The notes: generated from the sequence alone by a model not told the origin. Shown: positions 52,698-64,000, counted from the first letter of the stretch. The stretch: DNA of 64,000 nt from Chaetoderma sp. LZ-2023a (GCA_034401795.1 CM067369.1:137528496-137592495), one strand, 5' to 3'. Program-made: numbers and translations.

Positions 52698-52767
<70 letters not shown>
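52698..52767. repeat. (AAT)n microsatellite and following GATG-rich decay
   Basis: About 23 AAT units, followed to about 52920 by imperfect GTGACAATGATGGTGATGA words. Confidence 0.9.
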
Positions 52768-52769
<2 letters not shown>

Positions 52770-52971
52770 TGAGTGACAATGAAGGTGATGATAGTAAAGT
52801 TCTATCAATGGAGTGACAATGATAATGATAAGACCGATGGCAGTGACAATGATTGTGATGATGGTGATGACTGCATCTTACTATCATGATGAGTGACAAT
52901 GATGGTGATGACAACAACAGTGACATGATGAGAGTAACAATTATGGCGCTTACACTGTTGATTGTGGCCGA

Positions 52972-53388
52972 CAGGGCCGTATTTAAGGGGGGGGGGGGGA
53001 CAAGCGGGGCAAAAGCCCCGGGGCCCCCACAAGCAAGGGCCCCCCCCCCACAATTTAAAAATGCAAAAAAAAAATTGCACTTTTTGGGAAGTTATAGGAC
53101 ATTTAAAGCAAACTTTATTAGTTAAGAACTCGTAATCATGCATTATAATTCTATTCTAATATTTGTGGGGGCCCAATTCTTGTTTGGTGTTCGGCAAATG
53201 TTAATTACGAAAATTTGCAAAATAAAATAATTTTACAACGAAAGAAAGCGCCATAATCACCCTAAAAGTAGACTCTCTGGCCGTCTCAGAGCAGCTAGAT
53301 GTAAAAAAATGTATAGGTGAGGACCCCAGAGCCCCCCCCCCCACTCATTCTTTGCCCCGGGGCCCCCATATATCTAAATACGGCCATG
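52972..53388. mobile_element. hAT-type MITE with 8-bp target duplication
   Basis: Ends CAGGGCCGTATTTA and TAAATACGGCCATG are inverted repeats. Flanks GTGGCCGA (52964-52971) and GTGACCGA (53389-53396) are an 8-bp target-site duplication with one mismatch, the size used by hAT transposases. The interior has G- and C-runs (GCCCCGGGGCCCCC at both ends) and no coding sequence; 417 bp. Confidence 0.8.
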
Positions 53389-53580
53389 GTGACCGATAAT
53401 GACAGTAAAAAGGCTGATGGAGATAATAGTACCAAGAACAGAGAGATACATTTCTAGCTATGCCGTGTCCATTTTAGGTAAGCTCCACTCATGATTTGCC
53501 TTTGTTGGAATCTATCGAACCCTGGATTCCTAGAATACCATTATCGAGGTACCTACCTACACAGATAACCTCAGCTAACC

Positions 53581-53667
53581 TGATGAATATTTTGAAACTA
53601 ATTTGACTGAGTGCTGTTTCTGCCATAGTCAGCGCACAGTCAAATTAGTTTCAAAATTTTCAATAGA
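53581..53667. repeat. GTTGAATATTTTGAAACTAA hairpin, copy
   Basis: ATGAATATTTTGAAACTAAT pairs with ATTAGTTTCAAAATTTTCAA. The apex TTTGACTGAGTGCTG pairs with CAGCGCACAGTCAAA. Followed by ACATACAATTTGTACAC, seen beside other copies. Confidence 0.75.
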
Positions 53668-54033
53668 ATCGGCAGAATGATTATTAAATAGTACATCTAT
53701 CAGACATACAATTTGTACACTTGACGGACTATTGCAGCTTCATGACGGAGTATTTATCTCAAATATGATTGTGACATCATCCTACATGTGATGTAATTGA
53801 TTATGACGCCATATATTTGAACGACAGATTAGAGTCATCCGTAATGATGGGCCTAACAATGGTGACTGTGACAATTATGATAGTTATAGTTTTATGGTGA
53901 CCATGATTTAAGTAACAATGAAGATAATAGTGATGGCGGACAATGATAGAAATAATGATGCTGATTATTATGGTTTCAAATTTATGCTGACCATGACAAT
54001 CCTTGTCAATCTTAGGTCAATAATAAAGGCAAT

Positions 54034-54126
54034 CTGTTGAATATTTTGGAAAAGGTTTGACTGGAAGACATTGATGTCTAAGGCAGCAATGGCCTCCAGT
54101 TAAATTATTTTCAAATTCTTCAACGG
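54034..54126. repeat. GTTGAATATTTTGGAAAAG hairpin, copy
   Basis: CTGTTGAATATTTTGGAAAA pairs with TTTTCAAATTCTTCAACGG. The apex GACTGGAAGACATTG pairs with CAATGGCCTCCAGTTA. Confidence 0.7.
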
Positions 54127-54139
54127 AATATAATTTTAG

Positions 54140-55530
54140 GTATTATGCATTGGACAGAAAAATTCTTATATTTGGTAAGTAGGCCTACCTGTGAGTGTCA
54201 ATGTAGAGTGTAGTTTTATTATCACAGTGACACAGCAAAAGTGACAGCATGATAAAACACAAAGAAACAAGATGACAAACACAACCGAGGACATAACAAG
54301 CCAATGTCTTTGTCATATGCCTCGTAGATGATGATGATTTATGTTAGAGGACACACCCTCTTTGTCCGTTTTTATGACACAGTCTCTTTGTCCTTTTTAG
54401 CCACCCAAATCATCATCAACCAGATTTAGGGTATGGACGCTCTAATAAGGCTAGGTACGGATTGACCGGTACGGTTTTGTTACGGAATCATTACGAAGTA
54501 TAAGACCTGTATGGCCTTTTGTTGGTCGAAATATTTGAGCTTAAAACTAACCATCACTATTTCCGGTTAAGGTTAATAAACGGTTGTGACTTGTGTCATG
54601 TAGATATGATGGATACATATATCTATACATCTTATGTATTCATAATAACATATTATACGTATATACACATTTACACTTCTAGACAGTACAAGGCGCATGA
54701 AAATCATACATGTCCACCTATGCTTAAATCATGGAAACAAAGTAGGCTATACATTCTACTAGGTACTGACAATCCCTGCCAGTTTCGTATAAACGGTTGT
54801 ACACATGTGGATTCAAATACTGGATCTGAAGGCGATTTCTCCAGCAGATTTGCCTAAGCGGTTACACAGACTTCAGGTATGCTCGGCTACAAATGATTAA
54901 CCAGTCGGGACAGCATCTGTCTTGAACATGCGTATGGCTCCAGTATATCTATATTTCAGTAATTGTAGTAAGACAAAGCGTAGCGACTTTCCAGGCCACG
55001 TTTGGACTGCTTCCAGTTTTCTGTTTGTAAGCAATTAATTAATTATTGGTTTGTAATAATGAAGCATGACCTTTGCGTGTATGGAGGTTTTGTATTTGTC
55101 ACTACAACAGCAAGCATTGTCCCATCACAACTTGTAAGTTTTGACTAAAACTAAAACAAACTGTGCAAATTATTGTCTATTTTCTGATACGCAGCCTATA
55201 TATAGATACTTTATAATTTAATGCGGCAGATATAATACAATATTAGCTCATATAGAAAAACCAATAACTCGTTTGTAATTTACTGACCAGTCTACGTTCT
55301 GAAGTCGCGCATTTCTGTCGTCCATGCCAGTTCAACTCGTCTGCTAGTGCCTGTTCGAAATCTGGTAACGGTTCAAATTGGTTTGATCTACGCCTAAATT
55401 CGGCACTTCATTGCCATCTTCAAGCCCGGAGTCACTATTTCCCTCAGATATGAGTTCATACTCGTTCTAGTGAATGCTGCCTGGAGAATATGCCGATAAA
55501 TATTCCCGTTATTTGAGTAAATTTCCATTT
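54140..55530. other. no gene recognised
   Basis: Non-coding by inspection; the 112-codon frame at 54519-54857 shows no motif. Confidence 0.45.
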
Positions 55531-55539
55531 TCAGCGATG

Positions 55540-56084
55540 AAAGAGTTTTTGTTAACAGAAATGCAGGTCCTCCGATGACGTCACATCCCCGTTTTGACGC
55601 TAGTACTTCCGTTTCAGTTTCGTTTTTGGGAAGGTACGAAAATGGGCACTTTCGACGAAGTATTTACAGAATTATCTGTATCCTATGACAATATGATATT
55701 GTAATTTTTGTAGTCAGTATATGTTGCGTTATTTGCACGTATCAGAACACAAATCTCGCTGCGTATAGTACTTGGTCTTTAACCTCGACAACTAATGTAG
55801 AGGCTGGATCGGCACAACTGACTGTGGGAAGAATGTAAGATGTTTTTGTGGATGAGTGATTTTAGAAGAGCTGCATGCAGTTGGTTATTGGCGTTTATAA
55901 CGGAATTTTGATAATTAGTGAATTTAGTGTCAAGTGTCTTTGGTTAAAACACACATATTGATAGCTGCTTCAGTTTGTGGCGATTCTAATGGAGCGGTGC
56001 TTTCATGAATAAATGGTTTCAGTCGGGGCGTAGATTAAATATTGATTGCGCTTTAATTTGCCTCCCAGCCGTAACCGTCTTAAG
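55540..56084 (+). promoter_or_regulatory. possible promoter and non-coding first exon
   Basis: GATGACGTCACATCC (CRE-type) and ACTTCCG (ETS-type) lie within 60 bp at 55574-55612. About 470 bp downstream is a very strong splice donor, TTAAG/GTAAGT, at about 56084. No coding sequence was identified, so this is a weak inference of a transcription unit reading right. Confidence 0.25.
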
Positions 56085-56602
56085 GTAAGTTTTAACACCA
56101 TTTTATTCAGCGTATTTTTCATCCTGTAAATATATTATATTTGAAGTGAAAGTTGGATATATTAATATTAAATATGGAGCTTTACGTTAAAATGCATTGT
56201 TTTTGGACCGCGTATTTGGCGACTGGCCGCGTGGGTGAATTTCCGAACCCCGGGATGCACTCAGGAGCGCTAAGTACGTTTTCCTGTTACGTAACACTAA
56301 CAGCGTTCAATAATGTGTCGTATACTCACAACATACTTAAGTTTAAAATGTAGCCGACACATTCCTGAACACTGTCCTACGAAGAACGCGAACTTTCGCC
56401 GAACATTCGCCTTCCTGAACTAACTTCCGATTCGTGCCTGGTGTCCCGTTGTTGTTGGTTTGGTTTTATTGGCCGCTCACACTTAGGTGGTATTTGGTGT
56501 TGGATTTTGTTTTATTGGCCACTCACACCTAGATGTATTCAAGCAATGGCATTCTTCGAGGTGCTTCCCCCGAAGGCGTTGCTTTTCCGAAGGGTTGCTT
56601 AA
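56085..56602. other. no gene recognised
   Basis: A direct repeat of a TTTTATTGGCC(G/A)CTCACAC phrase lies near 56466 and 56510; otherwise unremarkable. Confidence 0.4.
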
Positions 56603-56940
56603 AGGTGGACATTCACAGCAGAATGGTTCAAAATAAAACTGTTAAAATTATATACTCTTAGGGGCTTAAGTTGTATGCCTAGATATAATGAAACGAAATA
56701 AATCTTAGCATATGATGATTTCATTACGTATAAATTAATATAATTTTTTAAGTTGTCAAATTGAATTAGAGGCATGAGTTCCTAATTCAGATTCACAACT
56801 AAACCTACGAAATGTATTTATAAGGAATGGAATCATCATATTTATTTCGTTTCATTACATTGAGGTACACACTTTAAGCCTAAAGAATTATTTAATTTCA
56901 ACAATTTTATTTTCATGCATTTTGGTGTGAATATGCACAT
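56603..56940. mobile_element. TTAA MITE, intact copy
   Basis: 338 bp between TTAA at 56599-56602 and 56941-56944; good palindromic pairing. It is the cleanest copy for defining the family ends (AGGTGGACATTCACA and TGTGAATATGCACAT). Confidence 0.75.
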
Positions 56941-57039
56941 TTAAATAAGTCGTGTGTATTCTTCCTCTGGCTTATTTATATACGGCAGGGTGCCATGCAG
57001 GAACCACCTTCGTGGAACCAGAGTTTTTGAGTATACGGG

Positions 57040-57630
57040 AACTAAACTTGATATGGGCATGCATCTGATGGAGGTGTGCAGTGTATGAAAAGTAGGTCAG
57101 CGTGACCTACTTTGGACATACTTTTCATGGTTCATTGAACATTACCAAACATTTTTGTCTGGTCTGTAGTGTCAAGGATTTTTTGGTATACTGGAACTAC
57201 ACTCGATATGTGGATGCATCTTTGGGAGATGGTGTGCAGCGTATGAAAAATAGGTCAGCGTGACCTACCTTTGACCTACTTTTCATGGGCCACTAAACAT
57301 TACAGAAGATTGTCCGGGCTGAGGTTTCAAGAGTTTTTGTTATACATGAAGTAAACTTGGTGTATCGATGCAGTACATGCTGAAGGTGTGTTGTTTATGA
57401 AAGGTATGCCAGCGTGACCTACTTTGCACGATTCATTGAACATTACAGAACATCTTTGTCCAGGTTGTATTTACAAGAGATTTTGGTATATTGGAACTAA
57501 AGGCATGTTGCATATAAAAAGTAGGTCATCGTGACCTACTTTTTATTGTTCACTGAACATGCTTTTGACATACTTTTCATGGTTCACTGAACATTAGAGA
57601 ATTTGTGTCCGTGCCATGGTTTCAAGAGTA
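57040..57630. repeat. tandem repeat containing palindromic AGGTCA-N3-TGACCT sites
   Basis: About four units of about 150 bp (GAACTAAACTTGATATG, GGTGTGCAGTGTATGAAA, CATTGAACATTACAGAACAT). Three contain a perfect AGGTCANNNTGACCT palindrome at 57094-57108, 57252-57266 and 57523-57537; a fourth, at about 57408, is degenerate. This is the consensus steroid/oestrogen-type response element. Confidence 0.75.
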
Positions 57631-58015
57631 TCCATGCCCTTCAGGGAGTGTGATTATTGCCAATAGCAATTTTAATTTAATGGAGTTTATATAATCACGC
57701 GCAAGTAGTTAAGTAGTTCTTCATAAGAGTTAATTGTGGAATCTTCGTGAGAAACCTCTATCCCGAATCTTCCATATTCTGATCTTGACACTGAATATTG
57801 AGTCATCGGCTCACATCTATGAAGTTAGTATCATAGCCCGACTCCAATGTTTTAGTGTAAGATTAGGAGCCGAGAACTTCACCTTATATGATAGGTCATA
57901 TAGCATAGACGGTCTTGAAAGGAGTTCCATAGAGAGTTGCAAATCAAATTTAACAAGCATTCTCTAAGTATTGTTTTGCAATACATGTCCCCTACCTGGT
58001 GATATAAATCTTTAG
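57631..58015. other. no gene recognised
   Basis: Non-coding by inspection. A 77-codon frame at 57734-57967 has no recognised motif. Confidence 0.4.
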
Positions 58016-59195
58016 AGATTGACAGTCAAAAACTCCATTAAAAATTGACAGAAGCAGCTGAAACTCGAACTTGATCTGTAACTTCTCATAACATAGCAAT
58101 AAACCAAGTTTCAGTTATATATGGTGAAGGAGAAGGAAAAAATCGTGAAAGCTGATATGTTTGTATTTCATAAGTCGAAAGATGACGCATCAAAAATGAC
58201 GCAAGCGCCTGAAATTCGAACTTGGTCTGTAATTTCTCATAATAAAGTAATAGACCAATTCTCAGTTGAATATCTTGAAAGACTGCGAGAAAAAGGGCGG
58301 AAACTCGAACTTACTCTGTAACTCCTTATACTAAAGCGATGTACCAATTTTCCCTTAAATATCTTGAAGGCTTGCGAAAGAAGTGCGGGAAGCTGATATT
58401 TTTCGTCTAAAGCGGGCATAACTCATCAAAAATTTACGCATACGCCTGAAACTCGAACTTGGTTTGTAACTTCTCATAACAAAGCAATGTCGCAGTTCTC
58501 AGTATAATATCTTGAAAGACTGCGAAAAAAAGTGCGGAAACTAATATTTGTTGTATTTCATACGTCGAAAGGGGCATAACTCCATGAAAAATTGACGAAA
58601 ATGTCTGACACTCGAACATGCTCTGTAAATCCTTATACTAAAGCGATGTACTGATTTTTCCTTAAATATAAAGTGCGAAAAAAAGTGCGGGAAGCTGATA
58701 TTTTTCGTATTTCCTAAGTCGAAAGGGGACATAACTCCATCAACAATTTACGCATATGCCTGAAACTCGAACTTGGTCTGTAACCTCTCATAACAAAGCA
58801 ATGTAGCAATCCTCAGTATAATATCTTTAAAGACTGCAAAAGAAAAGTGCGGAAAACTAATATTTTTCGTATTTCATGTCGAACGGGGGTGGGGGTGCAT
58901 AACTCCATGAAAAATTGACGAAAATGTCTGAAACTCGAACTTGCTCTATAACTCCTTATACTAAAGGGATGCACCGATTTTCGCTTAAATATCTTGAAGG
59001 AGTGCGAAAAAAGTGCGGTAAGCTGATATTTTTCGTATTTCTTAAGTCGCAAGGGAGCATAACTCCATCAAAAATTTACGCATACGCCTGAAACTTGAAC
59101 TTGGTCTGTAATTTCTCATAACAAAGCAATATACCAATTCTCAGCTGAATAGCTTGATGGATTGCGAGAAAAAAATGCGGAAAACCAGCTGCGAC
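58016..59195. repeat. ~155-bp tandem repeat in alternating A/B dimers
   Basis: Eight units, recognised by GAAACTCGAACTTG at about 58063, 58210, 58301, 58447, 58607, 58761, 58929 and 59090. A units continue ACTTCTCATAACAAAGCAAT, B units ACTCCTTATACTAAAGCGAT. The order is A-A-B-A-B-A-B-A, so the array is a dimeric ~315-bp higher-order repeat. It ends with (GACGGACGG) words and a C-run at 59249-59265. Confidence 0.8.
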
Positions 59196-59572
59196 AGACG
59201 GACAGATAGACGGACGGATGGACAGATGGAGTGCAAACCTATAGTCCCCACCCCCCCCCCCCCAACCCCCACCCCATCCGGTTTTACCGGTGGGGACTAA
59301 TAATGTGCTTAATTTATTTGAAAGTAAATGAGAAGTCGTTTGAGGTATATTTATTGCCTTACTATAATTTATCCGTTTTAAACGTTACTATGTCGTTTAT
59401 TATTCAATCTTATACTGCACCATTGGGCATCACTGACATGAGCGAGGAACATAATCTTTTGTATAATTATGCGATTCTTATCGTCTATATGTTTGAATGC
59501 TATTGTTATTTATTACTCAAACCCGTATGTCAATTCTTCAATTTATTGCTTCTGTTGCGGCTCCTGCTGGCG

Positions 59573-59664
<92 letters not shown>
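59573..59664. repeat. (CTA)n microsatellite
   Basis: About 30 units preceded by GCGGCTCCTGCTGGCGCTA. Poly-Leu/Tyr/Thr frames are artefacts. Confidence 0.95.
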
Positions 59665-59699
59665 GTTTTAAACTTGGCTAAAACCTTGGAAATCTAATA

Positions 59700-60250
59700 T
59701 CTAAGTCATAAAAGTTGTGACGCTTCGCCTCCCACGCATGACTTCTGGAATGATCGGAAATTTGACAATGGGGCCACATGTGTTGAGCTCTGGCAAAGTT
59801 TTGTGTTTAACAAAATGCACATGAATTTTCGTCGGCAGCCCCACTACTGGCAGAATCATCGAACCTGTTAGCCACATAAGTATGTCTGACAGCTGGAGAG
59901 TGACTGTTGCATTGTTTACTACGAGCTGCGCTCTTCCAGCTGAAATAAAAAAATATATAAAACCCTTTATTTCTCTTGCGCACATATACACAGTCTAGCG
60001 ACCCAATATTCAATTTGGCCAATTTGTAAACGGCCCACGACCGTTTGTAAATGGCGCTGACCCATATACCAATTTGCTATCGGCGTTCCCGTTTGTAAAC
60101 GGTGCACGGCGCATATGCAAATTGGTTATCGGCACTCCCATTTATAAACGGCACACTTCCCATATGCCAATATCACACTTGCTGTGACGTCATAGTGGAA
60201 CAATCGCTAAGCAAAGCTAATACAGGCAACACTATTTAACCAGGGTAATT
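59700..60250. repeat. gene-free, with three ~50-bp tandem units
   Basis: From about 60027 to 60175 the phrase CCGTTTGTAAACGG / CCCATATGCCAATTTG / TATCGGCGTTC recurs three times; each unit holds the palindrome CCGTTTGTAAACGG or a variant. Confidence 0.6.
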
Positions 60251-60289
60251 TTTTCATTCTATTGTATTTATATCCTTGATGCTGTATAA

Positions 60290-60715
60290 CTGAAACAGCT
60301 GGGCAGCTCCAAAGGCAGCTCTAGACAAATTCGATGCCTGCCACCGCAAACACCTGCGCACCATCACTGGGCACCGATGGCCAGACAGCATAATTTCCAA
60401 CGATGCACTATACAAGATGTGTAATACGTCGCCGCTGTCTATAAAAGTCGCCCAGCAAAGATGGGCCATGTTTGGCCATGTGCTAAGGGTGCCAGAAGAG
60501 ACACCAGCACAGACAGCCTTGGAATTCGCTCTACTCTGAGCCAGCAAATACAAAGCCAGGAAAGGACGTCATTGCATAAATCTGCTAAGCGTGCTACGAG
60601 GTGACCTCAAGAAAGCATGACTCGGTACACTCAAGTCAAGAATGGACCTGAGGAAGCTACGGATTTCGGCGGAGGACAAGACACAGTGGGCAAAAGCGAA
60701 GGACTGATTGCAGCT
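60290..60715 (+). pseudogene. 3' end of a LINE reverse-transcriptase ORF (decayed)
   Basis: Conceptual translation gives ALDKFDACHRKHLRTITGHR, then WPDSIISNDALYKMC, LSIKVAQQRWAMFGHVLR and ETPAQTALEFALL before a stop. Further fragments, GRHCINLLSVLRGDLK and LRISAEDKTQWAKAKD, follow after more stops. The FD.CHRK.LR.I.G..W.D.I.N..L pattern and the R.R..GHVLR motif are typical of the C-terminal domain of many non-LTR elements. The RT core is missing. Dead 5'-truncated copy; clade not decided. Confidence 0.75.
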
Positions 60716-61585
60716 ATGGGATGTTTCTACTACTACATCCATCATACATTAAGGTAGTGAGACAGAGGTTAAGATGATATCAAAATTAACACCATCCACT
60801 GCGTTGCTTTTACGGTCCGATATGGAGGTAGTCTGGATCCCAATATATGTAGTCTCCGAAGTGGAGTCTGTGTATCAGTCTAGTCGTTGTGATGACGTAA
60901 TAAGATGACCGCTCATTACATTAGAGATTTATTCTCGAACAAGCCACGCCTTTATTTTTAGATTGCAACTAAGTATATACTTGATATTTCACGACAGACT
61001 CAGGGTCTGCAGCGAAAGAAAAAAAATTATATGGGGATTCGGCGGAGTAACTAACTGGTTTTCTCGATCGCAAAGGTGTTACCTAACTATTGTTAGCTTG
61101 TTTATCGTAGCGCTTTGTGTTGTGATTAGTAATTATTAGATACGTGCATGGCACGGCGGGATAGAAACACAATGAACACAGGTGTGAATTGCTTATAATT
61201 TACTCATGTACTGCTAAAATGTGACGGAAAAATTGATTTCGGATTTCAAACAAACATGAACCTTTTGACGATTTTCCGATTTTTCCTCAATTACATGTAC
61301 ATCGTAAAAATCGCGATTTAAAAAATAAACCGAACTTCACGATTAAATCGACAAATCGTGCAAACCTACTTTGAACTGCGACTCTAGCGATAGTTATTAT
61401 CGGATCTCTACCATAGGTGGGTAGGATGTTACCCTTGGAGTCCTGGAGGCGTTTGATTGATCTGCAGGACACATGGGCAAGTGACAGGGTACACTGTGAC
61501 GCCCTTTTATGTTTCCACCACACCTGGGCCTGTGCCCAGATGGTATGGCACCCCTTTGGCCTAAAAATTACCACTACTTTTAGGG
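60716..61585. other. no gene recognised
   Basis: Non-coding by inspection. Confidence 0.45.
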
Positions 61586-62660
61586 CATAGATTACCTCCA
61601 TTTACCCATAGAAGCTGATTCAGATTGTTAGATTGAATGAAATGTTAGGTTTTAGGAACACCCACCCATCTTTGAAAATATCTCAGTTATTTGACCCCTC
61701 AGGGCTTTTTCCATGATTTTCATGAAAACTTTACTAACAGTATGTCCCAAATGCTGGATGCAATGGTGATGGTTTCGATGTGATCCAAACTCACGGTCAA
61801 AGTCACGCAGTAGAGTCGCAAGATAGCAGTTTTCGATTTTGGCATAGATTACCCATACAAGCTAATTAAGAGTCTTAGATTGAATGAAATTTTATACTTT
61901 GGTTCCAAGGACCCACACAAACGTTGCAATTTCTCGGTTATTTGACACTTCAGGGCCTTTTCCTTGATTTTCATGAATGCTACTATAGTATATCACATAT
62001 GCCGGATCCAATCGTGATGGTTTCGGAGTAACACGACCTCAAGGTCAAGGTCGCTGAGTATAGTTGCAAGATAACAGTTGGGGTTTTTTTTGGCATAGAT
62101 TACGTCGCTTTGCCCATATAAGCTGATTAAGAGTCTTAAATTGAATAAAATGTTATATTTTGATGCCAAGGACCCACACAAACTGCAATTTCAAATTGCA
62201 AATTTTGCCCCTTCAGGGCCTTTTCCTTGATTTTCATGAAAACTTTACCATACATATATTACAAATGCCGGGTCCAATGGTAATGGTTTCGGAGTGATCC
62301 GGCCTCAAGGTCAAGGTCACGCAGTAGAGTCGCAAGAGAGCAGTTTTCGATTGTCCCTTTACCCATATAAGCTCTTTAAGAGTCTTAAAATGAATGAAAT
62401 TTTATATTTTGAATTTTGAATCCAAGGACCCACACACACTTTACAATTTCTCGGTTATTTGACACTTCAAGGCGTTTTCCTTGATTTTCATGAAAACTTT
62501 ACCAATGGTATATCACACATACTGACCCAATGTTGATGATATTGAAGTGATCCAGCCTCAAGGTCAAGGTCACCCACTAGAATCGCAAGATACCAGATTT
62601 AGTTTTACATAGATTACCCCCACCCCACCCCCTTTATCCACACATGCTGATTTAGAGTCT
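61586..62660. repeat. ~250-bp tandem repeat with TCAAGGTCAAGGTCA sites
   Basis: About four units: GGCATAGATTAC(C), AAGCTGATTAAGAGTCTTA, AAGGACCCACACAAACTT, CCTTTTCCTTGATTTTCATG, then CCTCAAGGTCAAGGTCACGC at about 61792 (degenerate), 62038, 62304 and 62557. The last phrase contains direct AGGTCA half-sites with a TCA extension, as bound by monomeric orphan nuclear receptors. Confidence 0.75.
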
Positions 62661-63119
62661 TACATTGAGTTACTTACGCCTAGGGTAGCTTACGCCCTAG
62701 AGTTGCGCCTTATATTTACGCATTTTCTAGTGTTTTTCATTGATTAGGCATCAATGTTACCCGTTTTCGTTTTTTGCAGAAATCGATTCCCCTTAATCAT
62801 GCATGCCCATTGGGCATATTCGATCATATTGGATGATATTACTTGGCCAGACATCGCAGATTTACAGTTACTTCAGTAAATGTGTTCTAGTTATGTTTGT
62901 TTTCTGTGTGTTTATGCCATTGTTGTGGTATATGGTAATAGAGTATTTTAACCTTCATTGTTTTGATATGTTACGTTTGTATTGGTATTCATATACTATT
63001 AATCAAGCCTGCTATTTCACACGATTTTATGGGGGTTTTCAAGCCATTTTTTTAAAGAAGTTCCTCCGTCAAACGTGTCCGACTGCATCAGCGTCGGATT
63101 TAAAAAAAAGAAGAAAAAA
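62661..63119. other. no convincing gene
   Basis: A frame opening at 62803 has a hydrophobic start but runs into the TAG/AGC microsatellite (poly-Ser). I regard it as fortuitous. Confidence 0.5.
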
Positions 63120-63325
<206 letters not shown>

Positions 63326-63357
63326 AAGATTCCGAACGCATTCTCCATGAGTCTGCT

Positions 63358-63475
63358 AACACGCACGCACCCACCCACCCACCCACCCACCCACCCACTC
63401 ACGCATATGAGCGCGCTTACACACGCGCGCACGCACGCGCGCGCACGCACACACACGCACGCACGCGCATAATGT
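63358..63475. repeat. ACCC and ACGC simple repeats
   Basis: (CACC)n at 63367-63400, then ACGCGCGCACGCAC-type purine-pyrimidine alternation, which favours Z-DNA. A second CG/GA tract is at 63678-63715. Confidence 0.85.
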
Positions 63476-63731
63476 ATAAAGTGAGATATTGGGACAGCGC
63501 TGAGTTGGGATTCGCTGATGAAATTGGTCAACAAAATATATGGCTGTACGATGGGCAAACGTTTCAAGCCCAGATTTCGCTAATATTTTCTCAGAATGTG
63601 GGAATGAAGCTCCCGAAAAGTGGCCATTTCAGCCGCTCATTTAGCGAACGTACCATGATGATATTTTAATAATCTTGGCGCGCGCGCGCTCGCGAGAGAG
63701 AGAGAGAGAGAGAGTACAAAGTGTGTCTATC

Positions 63732-64000
63732 GATTCGTATCAACTACTGCTTAAGAAATCGTTCCGTCAACCCATACCTTTTGAGGAATTGTAGTCACAA
63801 ATAATCCGTTTTCATAGGATTTTAGCGACAGAAAAAACCTTTGAATCATCATATTCTACCTTTTTCAAAGACCTCAAACCAAGAGGGTACTGAAGTCTGA
63901 AACTCTGCATAACTTGGAAATTATCTCAGATAATGCATCAATGATCAGCCTATTGAACCAAATCTGTCATAACCGTCCGATTATTGTTGAAGGAGAATCT
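63732..64000 (+). pseudogene. diverged PLE ORF2 fragment, cut by window end
   Basis: Nucleotide-level match to ORF2 of the array from about position 11964 (TATCAACTACTGCTTAAGAA matches CATCAACTACTTCACAAGAA) through CGTCCGATTATTGTTGAAGG (12241 region). Multiple substitutions and indels break the frame (for example a ~30-bp deletion near 63890). It is an older copy of the same or a sister family. Confidence 0.8.

Overview
The window reads as nuclear DNA of a metazoan, most likely a marine invertebrate and plausibly a mollusc. Long non-coding stretches are full of TA, CTA/TAG, CA, AAT and GGAT microsatellites. There are MITEs, a tRNA-derived SINE, a Penelope-like retroelement (PLE) array, and families of short repeats with 'AGCTCACCT...GAAGGGCCAAGTGAG...GTCCGTCC' ends that I associate with bivalve-type genomes. 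The taxonomic call is inference. I see no convincing host housekeeping gene; nearly all recognisable coding sequence belongs to mobile elements. Layout: (1) 632-5430 is the left arm of a large inverted repeat. It holds a 29-bp minisatellite, MITEs and the last exon of a spliced DDE-integrase gene on the minus strand. (2) 5448-10163 ('segment A') carries the three upstream recognisable exons of that gene. (3) 10164-24590 is a head-to-tail PLE array: a 5'-truncated unit followed by two units of 5775 bp that are almost identical. Each full unit has ORF1 (proline-rich linker plus an intact SGNH/GDSL-hydrolase domain) and ORF2 (PLE reverse transcriptase plus C-terminal GIY-YIG endonuclease). A TTTAAAC -1 frameshift heptamer lies in the correct phase just before the ORF1 stop, and the RT frame is open from exactly that point. 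A hammerhead-like motif lies in the 5' region. (4) 24601-29230 is a second, nearly identical direct copy of segment A, so the PLE array is bracketed by a ~4.7-kb direct duplication laid out like a giant target-site duplication. (5) 29231-35700 is repeat-derived, gene-free sequence. (6) 35740-38920 holds long CTA/TAG arrays, two tandem tRNA-Gly-like SINEs and a 1.9-kb inverted-repeat element with AT-rich hairpin repeats inside. (7) 38918-45604 is the right arm of the large inverted repeat, with a second intact copy of the final integrase exon and a 3-kb minisatellite. (8) 45605-64000 is gene-poor: MITEs, two families of hairpin-forming repeats (one a tandem cluster of four), a hAT-type MITE with 8-bp target duplication, tandem arrays carrying nuclear-receptor-type sites, a dead LINE 3' end, and at the right edge a diverged fragment of another PLE. 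How the parts fit (inference): a DDE-integrase element with very long inverted arms was invaded by a PLE. The PLE array separates two copies of the integrase 5' exons. Recombination between the arms would flip the interior and exchange which copy of the catalytic last exon is joined to the 5' exons. All calls come from reading the sequence and the translated frames; no database search was run.
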